From an uncultured Aquimarina sp. (lineage in GTDB: Bacteria > Bacteroidota > Bacteroidia > Flavobacteriales > Flavobacteriaceae): a stretch of 64,000 nucleotides of DNA. The stretch is from the NCBI GenBank assembly GCA_947498595.1, contig CANMKX010000016.1, positions 1-64,000 on the forward strand. Reading direction: 5' to 3'. Made by a program: the position numbers and the translations under genes. The notes beneath the pieces were generated by a model that ran no database searches, was not told the origin of the DNA, and saw nothing but the letters and a program-made list of their open reading frames with translations. Below, piece after piece: positions 8,980 to 17,532 of the stretch. The first letter of the stretch is position 1. Each line of letters begins with the position of its first letter.

Positions 8980-9558
8980 ATGTTACCTGCTTCAAAACAT
9001 TTAAACCCTACTATAGGAATTGATATTCACTTTGTGACAATTCCGCCATCCCCTGCTCCTATTCCAATACCGCATCCTTTTATTGGATTCATCTTAGACC
9101 CTTTTGATTATATTCCTGTTTTAGGAACTAATGTACATGTTAACAAATCAAAACGATCTAATGCAGGTACTATGGCTACTTTAGGAACTTATAAACATAT
9201 CCCATTAGGTGCTGGTTTTTTTCCTGCTACATTGCCTATGATAGATCATGAAGGAATTCAATTTTACGGAAGCCAAACAGTAAAGGCAGACGGTTCTTAT
9301 TTTAGCGCTGCTACTTATATGTTAATGACATGTAGCTGTATCGGTATTCCGTTAGGAAGTCCAGAAAAATACCTTCCTACCACAACTTCTATTCCTATTC
9401 CTGGAGGACTCCCTGTTTTTGTTGGAGGTCCTCAAGTACCCGATTTAATGGGAGTTTTAATGAAAATGGTAATGGCTGGAGGATTAAAATTCTTACTCAA
9501 AAAAGCGGGTAAATTATTCAAAAAATTAAAATGTAGATTAAAAGGAGGGCCTTGTTAA
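8980..9558 (+). CDS. PAAR-like spike tip protein
   Basis: A 192-residue protein of the PAAR-like type normally found at the N-terminus of Rhs effectors. Pattern residues include PIPHPFIGFILDPFDYIPV at about 29-47, the internal NAGTMATLGTYKHIP, and FYGSQTVKADG at about 97-107. A hydrophobic stretch, VLMKMVMAGGLKFLLKK, precedes a short basic Cys-containing tail. PAAR proteins sharpen the VgrG spike and link cargo to it. Here the domain is a separate gene placed 31 bases before the Rhs gene instead of being fused to it. Confidence 0.85.
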   Translation: MLPASKHLNPTIGIDIHFVTIPPSPAPIPIPHPFIGFILDPFDYIPVLGTNVHVNKSKRSNAGTMATLGTYKHIPLGAGFFPATLPMIDHEGIQFYGSQTVKADGSYFSAATYMLMTCSCIGIPLGSPEKYLPTTTSIPIPGGLPVFVGGPQVPDLMGVLMKMVMAGGLKFLLKKAGKLFKKLKCRLKGGPC

Positions 9559-9589
9559 TTTTATAATATTCATCAAAAAAGCACATGCT

Positions 9590-12500
9590 ATGATCGATTT
9601 ATCCTCTGGAGAATTAATACTCCATGAAGAAGATTTTCATTTACCAGGGATCATTCCTATCACCTGTAAACGCAATTACTTTTCACATATAGAAAGAAAT
9701 ACTTGTATTGGGAAACATTGGCACCTCAATCAAGAACAATATATTACACTTGATGTAACTCAAGAATATTTTCAATGGCAAAACTGTAGCGGTAATATCG
9801 TAGAAATGCCATACATCTCTATAGGGGATGAAGCTGTTATTACTGATATTAAAATAATATACAAACATCTTGGTGATACTATTCTTATAGAAAATTACGA
9901 AAAAGGATTGCTATACGAATTCAAAAAACTGCACAAAAATTCGCAGAAACACTTACTCATTGCTACGCGCAAACATCGTTTTAAAATCAATTACTATTAC
10001 GATCATAAAGATCGCTTAATTAAAATTGTTGATAGTTGCGAGAGACATCTCTTCTTTGATAGAGAAGATCATCTAATCACTCATATTTATCTTAAAGATC
10101 AAAAAACTCAAGAAGAAAAAACATTAGTTCGTTATCAATACGATGACGATGGTCGTTTAAATACTGTATTAGATGCATTACATCAAGCCGAGAAATACAG
10201 TTATGCAGGAGGCTCTCTTGTAGAAAAAACAGATCGAAATAATCATCAACAGTTCTGGAAACATCAAAAAGGGAAAGAACATTCTCAATACATTGCTCGA
10301 TGGAATACTCATAAAAAAAATTATGAATCTTTTGCCTATCATCAAAACAAAACAATTGTAACCAATAGTTATGGTCATGCTACTACGCATCAATTTGAAA
10401 ATGGAAATACAATTGCAATCACTGATCCTAAAGGAAACACTGAATATTGGGAATATAATGTAGATGATCAAGTAATACGTTATACCGATGTTTTTAATAA
10501 CAGCACTTATTATGGTTATGATGAGTACGGACACCAAACATCAATACAACTCCCCAACGGCGCTAAAACTCAATATGCCTATAAAAACAACCATCTTGTT
10601 ATGGCCAAAGATGCTCGAGATGCTTTATGGATATGGGAATATGATGAACAAGGTTTTTTACAAAGTCGCATCGGACATAATAATGACATCACACGATACG
10701 AATATACCGATGAGTTACTTACGCATATTATCGATGCCAATGGAGAGACCACACAACTATACTATACCGATGATTATCAACTTGAAAAAGTAGTACTTCC
10801 TAACGGACAAATAACGCAGTGGCAATATGATGGACAAGGACAATTATTACATGCCGTAGCTAATCAACAAACCTCTACGGGGTATCAATATGATGCTATA
10901 GGACGTGTAACAGCTATCAAAACTACAGATGGTAATCAAATACATTTAACGTATGATGGAATCGGAAACGTTATTACTGCTAAAGATACGCATCATACTG
11001 TAGCCTTTGCCTACAGTCCTACTGGGAGATTGCTAAGTCGGAAAGAAAATGATACAAAAATAAAGTTTGCTTATAATCAAACTGATCAACTAGTAGCCAT
11101 TACCAATGAGCATAAAAATCTATATCAATTTAAACGAGATGCATTAGGTGCAATTGTTGAAGAAAATGGATTTGACGGACTTATACGTACATATGATAGA
11201 GATGCTGGCGGACGCGTAGCCCAGGTACACACTCCTGATGGTACAAGTACTCGTTACCAATACGATGTAATAGGTAACATACAACGTATTATTCATCATG
11301 ACGATAGTCAAGAGGTTTACAATTATGATCGTATGGGTGCTTTAATTAGCGCTACCAATCCCAATGGTACTGTAACAATACAAAGAGATGATTTGGGTAG
11401 AGTTATCCAAGAAACTCAAAACGAAATAGAAGTTCATAGTACTTACAATCGCTTAGGTCAACGTACTCAAGTAACGAGTAACCTAGGTGCTCATGTACAA
11501 CTAACTCATAACAAATACGGAGAGCTTACAGAAACACAAGCCGCTCAAGGCGAAAGTAAATGGGAAATAGCATTTAAACGAAATTTACTTGGTCAAGAAA
11601 TCGAACGAAGTATAACGGGTGGCATTGTAAGTACGTGGGAAAGGGACATCACAGGCAAACCAAAAGTACATAGTATTTCTGTTAATGAGCGAGTAACAGC
11701 TAAACGAAACTATCATTGGGATGTTAACGATCGATTGCAAGGGATTTATGATCATATTGCAGGAAGTATGACTCGTTTTGAACATGATTTATTTGGAAAC
11801 TTAGCCTCTGCTAATTATCAAGATGGAAGTTGGGATTTTAAATTTCCAGATGCAGTAGGAAATCTTTTCAAATCCAAAGAACAAAACGATCGTACCTATG
11901 GAAAAGCGGGGCAACTATTAAAAGACGAAACTTATAAATACAGTTACGATTCTTTAGGAAATCTCATTAGAAAAGAAAGTCTTACTGAAACTTGGGAATA
12001 TCATTGGACTCAAAACGGAATGCTTAAAGCTGTAAAACGGCCTGATCACCAATGGGTACGTTTTACCTATGACGCCTTAGGCAGGCGATTGTCCAAAACT
12101 TATAAAGATAATACAACTCATTATGCATGGGATGGTAATGTGTTATTACATGAATGGAAATTATCCAAAAATGAAACTCTTGCTCATGTGGACGAGCATG
12201 GTGCATTACAGTTTGATATCCCCGAAAATTTAATCACTTGGATTTTTGAAGAGGGATCATTTATTCCTATGGCAAAACTTCAAGGAGGAAATAGCTACAG
12301 TATCCTTTCTGATCATCTAGGAACTCCTCAAGAAGTATATGATCAAGAAGGTAAAAAAGTATGGCAATGTCAATTGGATATTTACGGAAAGCCCCGTATA
12401 TTACAGGGAGATCAAACGTTCATACCTTTTCGCTACCAAGGACAATATGAAGATGTAGAAACTGGACTGTATTACAATCGTTTTAGGTATTATGCTCCTG

Positions 12501-12985
12501 ATGAGGGGATTTATATATCGCAAGATCCGATTGGGCTTGCTGGTGGGATGCCTAATATGTATGCTTATGTAGAGGATAATAATAAATGGATTGATCCTTT
12601 CGGTCAATCAGGAATAGCCATACTTAATCAATACTCTAATGGTAACGGAGATTTCCATTATTCAGTAACTTATGAAGGAATTGAAACGGACTTAAGTAAA
12701 AGTCGAAGAACAAATAAAATAAATATCAGAAAAGGAAGTAATTTGGAACTTAAAGGTTTCACTTTAATTGACTCAGTAGAAGTTCAAATTAAGAAAAAAG
12801 GAAAAGGCGCAAGAACAGCAATCAATGGTGCAAAAACAATTTTTCAAGGAGAAGAATATCTTTTTCGTAAATTTGATTGCTTCACCTATGCAGAAACAAT
12901 ATTAAATAGATTAGGATCAGGTATAACTTCTTCTGGAATAGATAACGAAGCTAGATTTGATAGCTTAAAAAAAGCATGTAGTTAA
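9590..12985 (+). CDS. Full-length Rhs effector with a DCF-type C-terminal toxin
   Basis: A 1131-residue Rhs protein. The N-terminal segment (MIDLSSGELILHEEDFHLPG) is the usual post-PAAR start of Rhs proteins; YD repeats fill about residues 130-940; the core ends with RYQGQYEDVETGLYYNRFRY at about 946-965, DPIGLAGG and WIDPFG near residue 1003, the pattern where Rhs shells cut off their toxin. The variable tail (about 127 residues) has an FHY motif, a DL pair, an Asp-Cys-Phe motif (KFDCFTYAETI) and a Cys near the end, also present in two orphan tails. I infer a permuted NlpC/P60-like hydrolase or transferase. Its stop overlaps the leucine-rich-repeat gene start by one base. Confidence 0.93.
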   Translation: MIDLSSGELILHEEDFHLPGIIPITCKRNYFSHIERNTCIGKHWHLNQEQYITLDVTQEYFQWQNCSGNIVEMPYISIGDEAVITDIKIIYKHLGDTILIENYEKGLLYEFKKLHKNSQKHLLIATRKHRFKINYYYDHKDRLIKIVDSCERHLFFDREDHLITHIYLKDQKTQEEKTLVRYQYDDDGRLNTVLDALHQAEKYSYAGGSLVEKTDRNNHQQFWKHQKGKEHSQYIARWNTHKKNYESFAYHQNKTIVTNSYGHATTHQFENGNTIAITDPKGNTEYWEYNVDDQVIRYTDVFNNSTYYGYDEYGHQTSIQLPNGAKTQYAYKNNHLVMAKDARDALWIWEYDEQGFLQSRIGHNNDITRYEYTDELLTHIIDANGETTQLYYTDDYQLEKVVLPNGQITQWQYDGQGQLLHAVANQQTSTGYQYDAIGRVTAIKTTDGNQIHLTYDGIGNVITAKDTHHTVAFAYSPTGRLLSRKENDTKIKFAYNQTDQLVAITNEHKNLYQFKRDALGAIVEENGFDGLIRTYDRDAGGRVAQVHTPDGTSTRYQYDVIGNIQRIIHHDDSQEVYNYDRMGALISATNPNGTVTIQRDDLGRVIQETQNEIEVHSTYNRLGQRTQVTSNLGAHVQLTHNKYGELTETQAAQGESKWEIAFKRNLLGQEIERSITGGIVSTWERDITGKPKVHSISVNERVTAKRNYHWDVNDRLQGIYDHIAGSMTRFEHDLFGNLASANYQDGSWDFKFPDAVGNLFKSKEQNDRTYGKAGQLLKDETYKYSYDSLGNLIRKESLTETWEYHWTQNGMLKAVKRPDHQWVRFTYDALGRRLSKTYKDNTTHYAWDGNVLLHEWKLSKNETLAHVDEHGALQFDIPENLITWIFEEGSFIPMAKLQGGNSYSILSDHLGTPQEVYDQEGKKVWQCQLDIYGKPRILQGDQTFIPFRYQGQYEDVETGLYYNRFRYYAPDEGIYISQDPIGLAGGMPNMYAYVEDNNKWIDPFGQSGIAILNQYSNGNGDFHYSVTYEGIETDLSKSRRTNKINIRKGSNLELKGFTLIDSVEVQIKKKGKGARTAINGAKTIFQGEEYLFRKFDCFTYAETILNRLGSGITSSGIDNEARFDSLKKACS
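12407..12584 (+). repeat. Rhs core 3' segment, master copy
   Basis: This 178-base stretch encodes the end of the conserved Rhs core. It recurs nearly identically at 18166-18343, and in part at 14321-14445, 16724-16792, 20222-20266 and 21384-21471. It is the shared homology by which orphan toxin tails could recombine into the full-length gene. Confidence 0.9.
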
Positions 12986-14070
12986 TGAATAAATTCATTC
13001 AAAAATTATCAAATGATTTAGATATAGAAATTATCAAATCTAATCTAAATAAGAAAGGTATAAACTCATATATGATCGATGAAAACGGGAATTTAACTCA
13101 TTTACATCTTTATCAAGTTTATATAAATGAAATTAATCATTTGTTTCCGTTTACCGATCATTTAATCTCTTTGACTTTGTTTGAATGTAATATTGAAAAT
13201 ATAGAACAAATTAAAAGTTTTAAAAAATTAGAAGAACTTGATTTAACCTTAAATTCCATTACTAAACTAAAAGGATTGGAAGCATTAACTAAGCTTAAAA
13301 AACTGAAGTTATCATGTGTCTATATGGATTCATTAAATGAATTAAAATATTTAAAAGAATTAAAAATATTAGATTTAAGCTTAAATATTGAACTTACTTT
13401 TAAGAAAGAATTAGAAAAACTAGTGAACTTAAAGGAACTTAACCTAGAAGGAAATGATATCTTTGACATTGATGTTATAGGTCAGGTTAAATCATTAATT
13501 AAATTAAATCTAAAAGAATGTGAAATATCCGAAATAAAAAAATTGGAAAGATTCCCTAATCTTCAAGAGTTAAATCTTTCAGGTAATTCAATAGAAGAAA
13601 TCAACGGTTTAGAAAAACTAATCTCTTTAAAAAATCTTCTTTTAAACTCGACAAACATTTCAGAAATTAAAAATTTAGATTCTCTTACAAATCTTGAATC
13701 ACTAGATTTATCTGATACTAAGGTCACAAAAATTCAAGGTCTAGAAAACTTATCTAATCTAAAAAATCTAAATTTATCATATCTAGAAGTGAAAGAAATT
13801 GAAGGTCTAGAATCACTAAAAAAATTAGAATTATTGTTATTGATTAATAATGATATTTCAATCGTTAAAAATTTCCCATTTAATAAATTGAATATTCTTG
13901 ACCTTTCAGGAAACAGTATAAAAGATATTGATTATAGCTTATTAAAAAATATAAAGCAATCATGCCTCATAAACTTATCGAATAATCCGATAAATATAGA
14001 TTTAAAACGTATTCCTAAGCATATCACAATAGAATTAAATGATAATAATGGAGTACCTTTAATATTATGA
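12985..14070 (+). CDS. Leucine-rich-repeat protein, presumed immunity to the Rhs toxin
   Basis: A 361-residue cytoplasmic protein with about twelve leucine-rich repeats of roughly 22 residues (LEELDLTLNSITKLKGLEAL style, SDS22/internalin-like). An N-terminal cap of about 60 residues precedes the repeats, and a C-terminal cap contains a CLINLSNNP motif followed by IPKHI. There is no signal peptide, so it is not a surface internalin. Its start overlaps the Rhs stop (TAATG), and two other leucine-rich-repeat genes follow related toxin tails in this window. That linkage makes it the likely immunity protein; direct binding is not shown by sequence. Confidence 0.85.
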   Translation: MNKFIQKLSNDLDIEIIKSNLNKKGINSYMIDENGNLTHLHLYQVYINEINHLFPFTDHLISLTLFECNIENIEQIKSFKKLEELDLTLNSITKLKGLEALTKLKKLKLSCVYMDSLNELKYLKELKILDLSLNIELTFKKELEKLVNLKELNLEGNDIFDIDVIGQVKSLIKLNLKECEISEIKKLERFPNLQELNLSGNSIEEINGLEKLISLKNLLLNSTNISEIKNLDSLTNLESLDLSDTKVTKIQGLENLSNLKNLNLSYLEVKEIEGLESLKKLELLLLINNDISIVKNFPFNKLNILDLSGNSIKDIDYSLLKNIKQSCLINLSNNPINIDLKRIPKHITIELNDNNGVPLIL

Positions 14071-14119
14071 AAAAGCAATTTTATTACATTAATAAAGTTT
14101 TTCTATTCATTTTTAAACT

Positions 14120-14320
14120 TTTTCAAGTGTTTAATAAAAATATGAGATACAAAAATTAAAAAATAATGATATGATAAATCTACATTTGAAAAATGTTATG
14201 TTTTTTTTGCTTTAAGAAGAAAAACTAGGGCAATGTCATTTGGATATTTATGAGGGCAGAGCGTTAAGAAAATATACAGTGTATATTTTTAGTGAATGAA
14301 CCAGATGGTGCGAGGAAAAA
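14120..14320 (+). repeat. Cassette leader repeat, copy 1
   Basis: An AT-rich leader (14120-14215) followed by a segment derived from the Rhs core (about 14225-14320). It contains a 9-base-pair stem at 14269-14289 (arms AAAATATAC and GTATATTTT, loop AGT) and an in-frame TGA at about 14297. Copies occur at 20043-20221 and, for the second half, at 18080-18165. The stem and the TGA are the same in all three. Confidence 0.8.
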
Positions 14321-14892
14321 GGAGATCAAACGTTCATACCTTTTCGTTACCAAGGACAATATGAAGATGTAGAAACTGGCTTGTATTACAATCGTTTTAG
14401 GTATTATGCTCCTGATGAGGGGATTTATATATCGCAAGATCCGATAAAATTTGCTTCTGGTGAAGCAAATTTCTATGCTTATATACAAGATGTAAACTCG
14501 TGGATTGATCCTTTTGGATTAAATGGTGAAATAACTGTATTAAGATTTGATACTTCTTTTGGTTCAGGTAATCATTATAAACTTTTATATAATGACGTTA
14601 ATGGTGTGGAAAGGATAACTGATCTTTCTGAGTCAGGAGGAAAAACAAAGGTTAGAGATATGCCAAATACGAAATCTTTTGATGAAATTGATAAAAAACA
14701 ATTAAAATTTCAGGGAATTTAGATGATGCAATTGCAAATGCTAAAAAAGGATTTAATAAAAAAACATATAAACTTGGTAAAATAGATTGCTTCAAATATA
14801 TAGAAACAATTATTCAAAAAGCAAACCCTAATATAAATATGAAAGGAGTAACAAATTTAGATCGATTTAAAAATTTGCCATGTCAGTCATGA
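14321..14892 (+). pseudogene. Orphan Rhs tail with frameshifted DCF-type toxin
   Basis: The frame starts with the Rhs core end, passes YISQDPIKFASGEANFYAY and WIDPFGLNG, then encodes a toxin with an NHYKLLY motif. It stops at 14722. A shift of one frame just before that stop continues the toxin as NLDDAIANAK, then KIDCFKYIETI and a terminal LPCQS, ending at TGA 14890-14892. The rejoined tail aligns with the tails of the full Rhs and of the orphan at 18307. The break removes the Asp-Cys motif from the upstream product, so it is a pseudogene unless the assembly is wrong or the ribosome shifts. Its end overlaps the next gene start by ATGA. Confidence 0.75.
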
Positions 14893-15989
14893 ATCAACTC
14901 ATAAAAAACATTAAGCAAGAATTTAATATAAATATTCTTAATTCTATAGAGCAAATAGATTTTGAGAACACATATACAATAAATAACGAAGGAAATGTAA
15001 CAGCACTTCGCTTGATGGATATCACCCTAAAAAGAATCGAAAGCTTATTTTCCAAGACTGATTATTTAAAAGAATTATCCCTTGTTAATTGTGGTATTGA
15101 AAACATAAAATTCATCAAAAAATATAAGCAACTCGAAATTTTAGATTTGAGTATCAATCCACACTTAGACTTGAAAGAAATGGATAAGTTTATTGGCCTT
15201 AAAAAACTATCTCTGTCAGGAATTAAAGTAAATCCTAATACTCAATTTAAAGAATTTCAAAATTTGAAGTATTTAGAATATTTGGATTTGGATAGCAGTG
15301 ACTTGACATCTATTTCAGGATTAGAAAATCTCGAAAACCTTGAAACCTTAATCATAGGAGGAACAAAAATTCATCATTTTGATGATATCAAAACGATGAA
15401 TAAACTTAAACATTTAGATCTTAATTGTTGTGATAAATTAGATTTTTCTAAAATTAATGGATTAGAAAAAATTCCAAATCTGAAAACACTGAATTTGATG
15501 TGCTGTCAAATGGATAAAATAAAAGGATTAGATAATATTAAAAACTTAACGAACCTTGATTTGGGTACATGTGGATTAAAAAAAATAGAAGGATTAGATA
15601 ACTTAATAAATCTTGAAGTCTTAATCCTAGAGCATAATAGTATAATGAAAATCGAAGGACTTGAAAATTTGATAAATTTAAAAGAATTAAATTTATCAAA
15701 CAATCTTGAAGAATCAGAATCGCCTCTTGTTGAAATTCAAGGAATTGATCATCTAAATAAATTAGAAAACTTAATACTTACTGGACATAAAATTAAAGAA
15801 TTAAAGAATTTACCTTCAGAGAACTTACGATCATTAGATATTTCATGGAATAAAATAGAGAGTATTGATTATAATTGGATAAAAACTTTAAAACAACCAT
15901 GTTTAATCAATTTAACAGGTAATCCAGTAGAAATAATAGAAAAAGAAATTCCTGAACATATTACCATCATTACCAAGCAAAGTAATTAA
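14889..15989 (+). CDS. Leucine-rich-repeat protein, presumed immunity of orphan cassette
   Basis: A 366-residue leucine-rich-repeat protein related to the one at 12985. The ATG at 14889 gives a four-base ATGA overlap with the rejoined toxin frame and an N-terminus (MNQLIKNIKQ) matching MNKFIQKLSN of the first copy, so I prefer it to the ATG at 14880. Repeats of about 22 residues fill most of the protein, and the C-terminal cap (PCLINLTGNP, then IPEHI) is shared. No signal peptide. The frame is intact even though its toxin is broken, as expected if immunity is kept after toxin loss. Confidence 0.83.
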   Translation: MNQLIKNIKQEFNINILNSIEQIDFENTYTINNEGNVTALRLMDITLKRIESLFSKTDYLKELSLVNCGIENIKFIKKYKQLEILDLSINPHLDLKEMDKFIGLKKLSLSGIKVNPNTQFKEFQNLKYLEYLDLDSSDLTSISGLENLENLETLIIGGTKIHHFDDIKTMNKLKHLDLNCCDKLDFSKINGLEKIPNLKTLNLMCCQMDKIKGLDNIKNLTNLDLGTCGLKKIEGLDNLINLEVLILEHNSIMKIEGLENLINLKELNLSNNLEESESPLVEIQGIDHLNKLENLILTGHKIKELKNLPSENLRSLDISWNKIESIDYNWIKTLKQPCLINLTGNPVEIIEKEIPEHITIITKQSN

Positions 15990-15990
15990 A

Positions 15991-16246
15991 ATTGATGATA
16001 ATGTTATGGTTATTTCATACACTGTTGATCCAGCTACGGGTAAAACGTCTCTTTAAATAATAGGGGTTAACTGCATTAGCAGAATCAGGTAAAGTTCCTG
16101 ATATCGTTATAAAAGTTCCTTTTGATAAAGTTCTTCCACATTTAGTAGCTGATATTAAGACTAGACCGCCATCTAAAACAATCGCTGTTACTAGAAATAA
16201 GGATGGATCAGGGCTAATAAGAAATATAACTAATGGATGTAATTAA
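15991..16246 (+). pseudogene. Degraded toxin tail
   Basis: One frame from 15991 reads DDNVMVISYTVDPATGKTSL and stops at about 16056. A second frame continues from about 16065 as LTALAESGKVPDIVIKVPFD, later VADIKTRPPSKTIAVTRN, and ends with NITNGCN and TAA at 16244-16246. Together they look like the last 80 or so residues of a polymorphic toxin that has lost its start and gained at least one frameshift. The toxin family is unknown. The next gene, 24 bases away, is its presumed immunity gene. Confidence 0.55.
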
Positions 16247-16270
16247 TAACTTTAAGAGAAACCAAACTAT

Positions 16271-16747
16271 ATGATATCTTTAATCCCTGAAGAAGTTGAT
16301 TTTAAAATATCAACTACAGATTTACATTTAGAATATCAAGAAAGAGGTGGAGTAAAAATAAATGTAGAAACTCTCCTTTTAAAAGATTTTAAAAAGAAAG
16401 AAAATTACACCTTTATTCAAATAAAATTTAAATTAATTGCTGAATTGAAATGTATATCATTAAATTTTCAAGAAAGTAATTATAATAATTTTGAAATATT
16501 CAATATTAATGAAGGTAATTTAACCGAGTATGATTTTTGGCTCACGAATGGATATCATCCATCTGCAGGTTTTTATCAAATAGATGATTCTAATTGGTTA
16601 AAAGAATCAAAAGACAAGTATGATCCAAGAAATAGATTAAATTTAAAACATTTTTTAATTGAGGGTTATGATAGTTATATTGAACTCCTAGCTAGCAGTG
16701 ACTACACTTTTGCTCCCTACTCCACCAAGGACAATATGAAGATGTAG
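16271..16747 (+). CDS. Presumed immunity protein, 3' end replaced by Rhs core DNA
   Basis: A 158-residue soluble protein with a distinctive C-terminal region (WLTNGYHPSAGFYQIDDSNW, later KYDPRNRLNLKHFLIEGYDS). I do not know a named family; position after a toxin remnant suggests immunity. The last eight or so residues (TKDNMKM) are the Rhs core repeat read out of frame, because the gene runs into the repeat that begins at 16724. The natural C-terminus was therefore probably cut by a recombination event. Confidence 0.65.
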   Translation: MISLIPEEVDFKISTTDLHLEYQERGGVKINVETLLLKDFKKKENYTFIQIKFKLIAELKCISLNFQESNYNNFEIFNINEGNLTEYDFWLTNGYHPSAGFYQIDDSNWLKESKDKYDPRNRLNLKHFLIEGYDSYIELLASSDYTFAPYSTKDNMKM

Positions 16748-16792
16748 AAACTGGACTGTATTACAATCGTTTTAGGTATTATGCTCCTGATG
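16724..16792 (+). repeat. Rhs core fragment, short copy
   Basis: A 69-base piece of the Rhs core end encoding QGQYEDVETGLYYNRFRY and YAPD. In this frame it runs directly into the toxin-like frame at 16795. In another frame it supplies the last codons of the upstream immunity gene. Confidence 0.85.
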
Positions 16793-16794
16793 AC

Positions 16795-17181
16795 ATGGCT
16801 AATTTAGATACTGGGAATGATATCATGGCTAAAGATATCACTGCCAAATATTCACCAACAAATCATGTTAATTTCGGATCAGAAAAATGGTATCCAGGAG
16901 ATCAATATATTTCTATTACTAAAAATCCTGAATTAGCAGAAAAATGGGCTAAAGATTCTGGTACAGAAATCGTTGAAATAGATTTGAGTAAATCTAGAAG
17001 TGATTTTCTTGATTTATCAACGGAAGAAGGTAGAAATACACATATATTTAAAGATAAGGGAGCAAAATATAAAGACAAAATAAGAGCGGGGCGATTTGCC
17101 GAAATGATGGAAGAAGGACTAGTACTAGGACGAATAGAAAAAGAAGCTATAATAAAAAGATATAAACCAACTTGTGGTTAA
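16795..17181 (+). CDS. Orphan Rhs toxin tail, ADP-ribosyltransferase-like
   Basis: A 128-residue frame, in phase with the Rhs core fragment just upstream; the open frame runs from 16702 but the first ATG is 16795. The pattern 'HVNFGSEKW..GDQYISITKNPELAEKWA', followed by EIVEIDLSKS, DFLDLSTEEG and EEGLVLGRIEKEAI, resembles bacterial ADP-ribosyltransferase toxin tails in which Tyr-Ile-Ser-x-Thr stands for the STS motif. The family assignment is tentative. Support comes from the NADAR-family gene two genes downstream, since NADAR proteins act on ADP-ribose. The tail lacks a full Rhs shell and the usual DPxG cleavage site, so it is probably silent until recombined. Confidence 0.6.
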   Translation: MANLDTGNDIMAKDITAKYSPTNHVNFGSEKWYPGDQYISITKNPELAEKWAKDSGTEIVEIDLSKSRSDFLDLSTEEGRNTHIFKDKGAKYKDKIRAGRFAEMMEEGLVLGRIEKEAIIKRYKPTCG

Positions 17182-17187
17182 AAAAAC

Positions 17188-17532
17188 ATGAAAAAAGAAT
17201 CTGTAAAAGAATATGAGAAAATGGAGAAATCTTTAGATGATTTTTGTAATCATTTAAGAATTAATTTTGAATGGGATGAGCTAAAATATCAAAAAAAAAT
17301 AGCAAATATTAAAGACGTATTAAGAGATTATTCTAAAAGCGATGTTTTTCCAAAAAGTGTAATATATTTTTTTACCTCAGAGATTGATCATGTTATAGGA
17401 ACGGTATCTAATGAGCTTTTTTATAGAAAGATACCTTCAAGATTTAATCTAGAGGAATATATAGATTTTATTGAAAAAAGGAAAAAGGAATTGATAGATT
17501 TAAAAGAAGAGTTTTTTTATGGAAAAATCTGA
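17188..17532 (+). CDS. Presumed immunity protein of the ADP-ribosyltransferase-like toxin
   Basis: A 114-residue, highly charged, mostly helical protein of no family I recognise, without signal peptide or membrane helix. It begins 6 bases after the toxin-like frame and overlaps the NADAR gene by 14 bases. Gene order (toxin, small acidic/basic helical protein, NADAR) suggests a direct inhibitor acting alongside an ADP-ribose-removing enzyme. Function is inferred from position only. Confidence 0.6.
   Translation: MKKESVKEYEKMEKSLDDFCNHLRINFEWDELKYQKKIANIKDVLRDYSKSDVFPKSVIYFFTSEIDHVIGTVSNELFYRKIPSRFNLEEYIDFIEKRKKELIDLKEEFFYGKI

Noticed and set aside
14264-14488. Frame antisense to the Rhs core copy, repeated near 18109 and 12401
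   Set aside because: It recurs only because the core segment is repeated; the plus strand clearly encodes Rhs.
16795-17181. DarT-type ADP-ribosyltransferase
   Set aside because: The tail lacks the DarT N-terminal pattern; only a general ADP-ribosyltransferase-like motif order is seen, so no narrower family was given.
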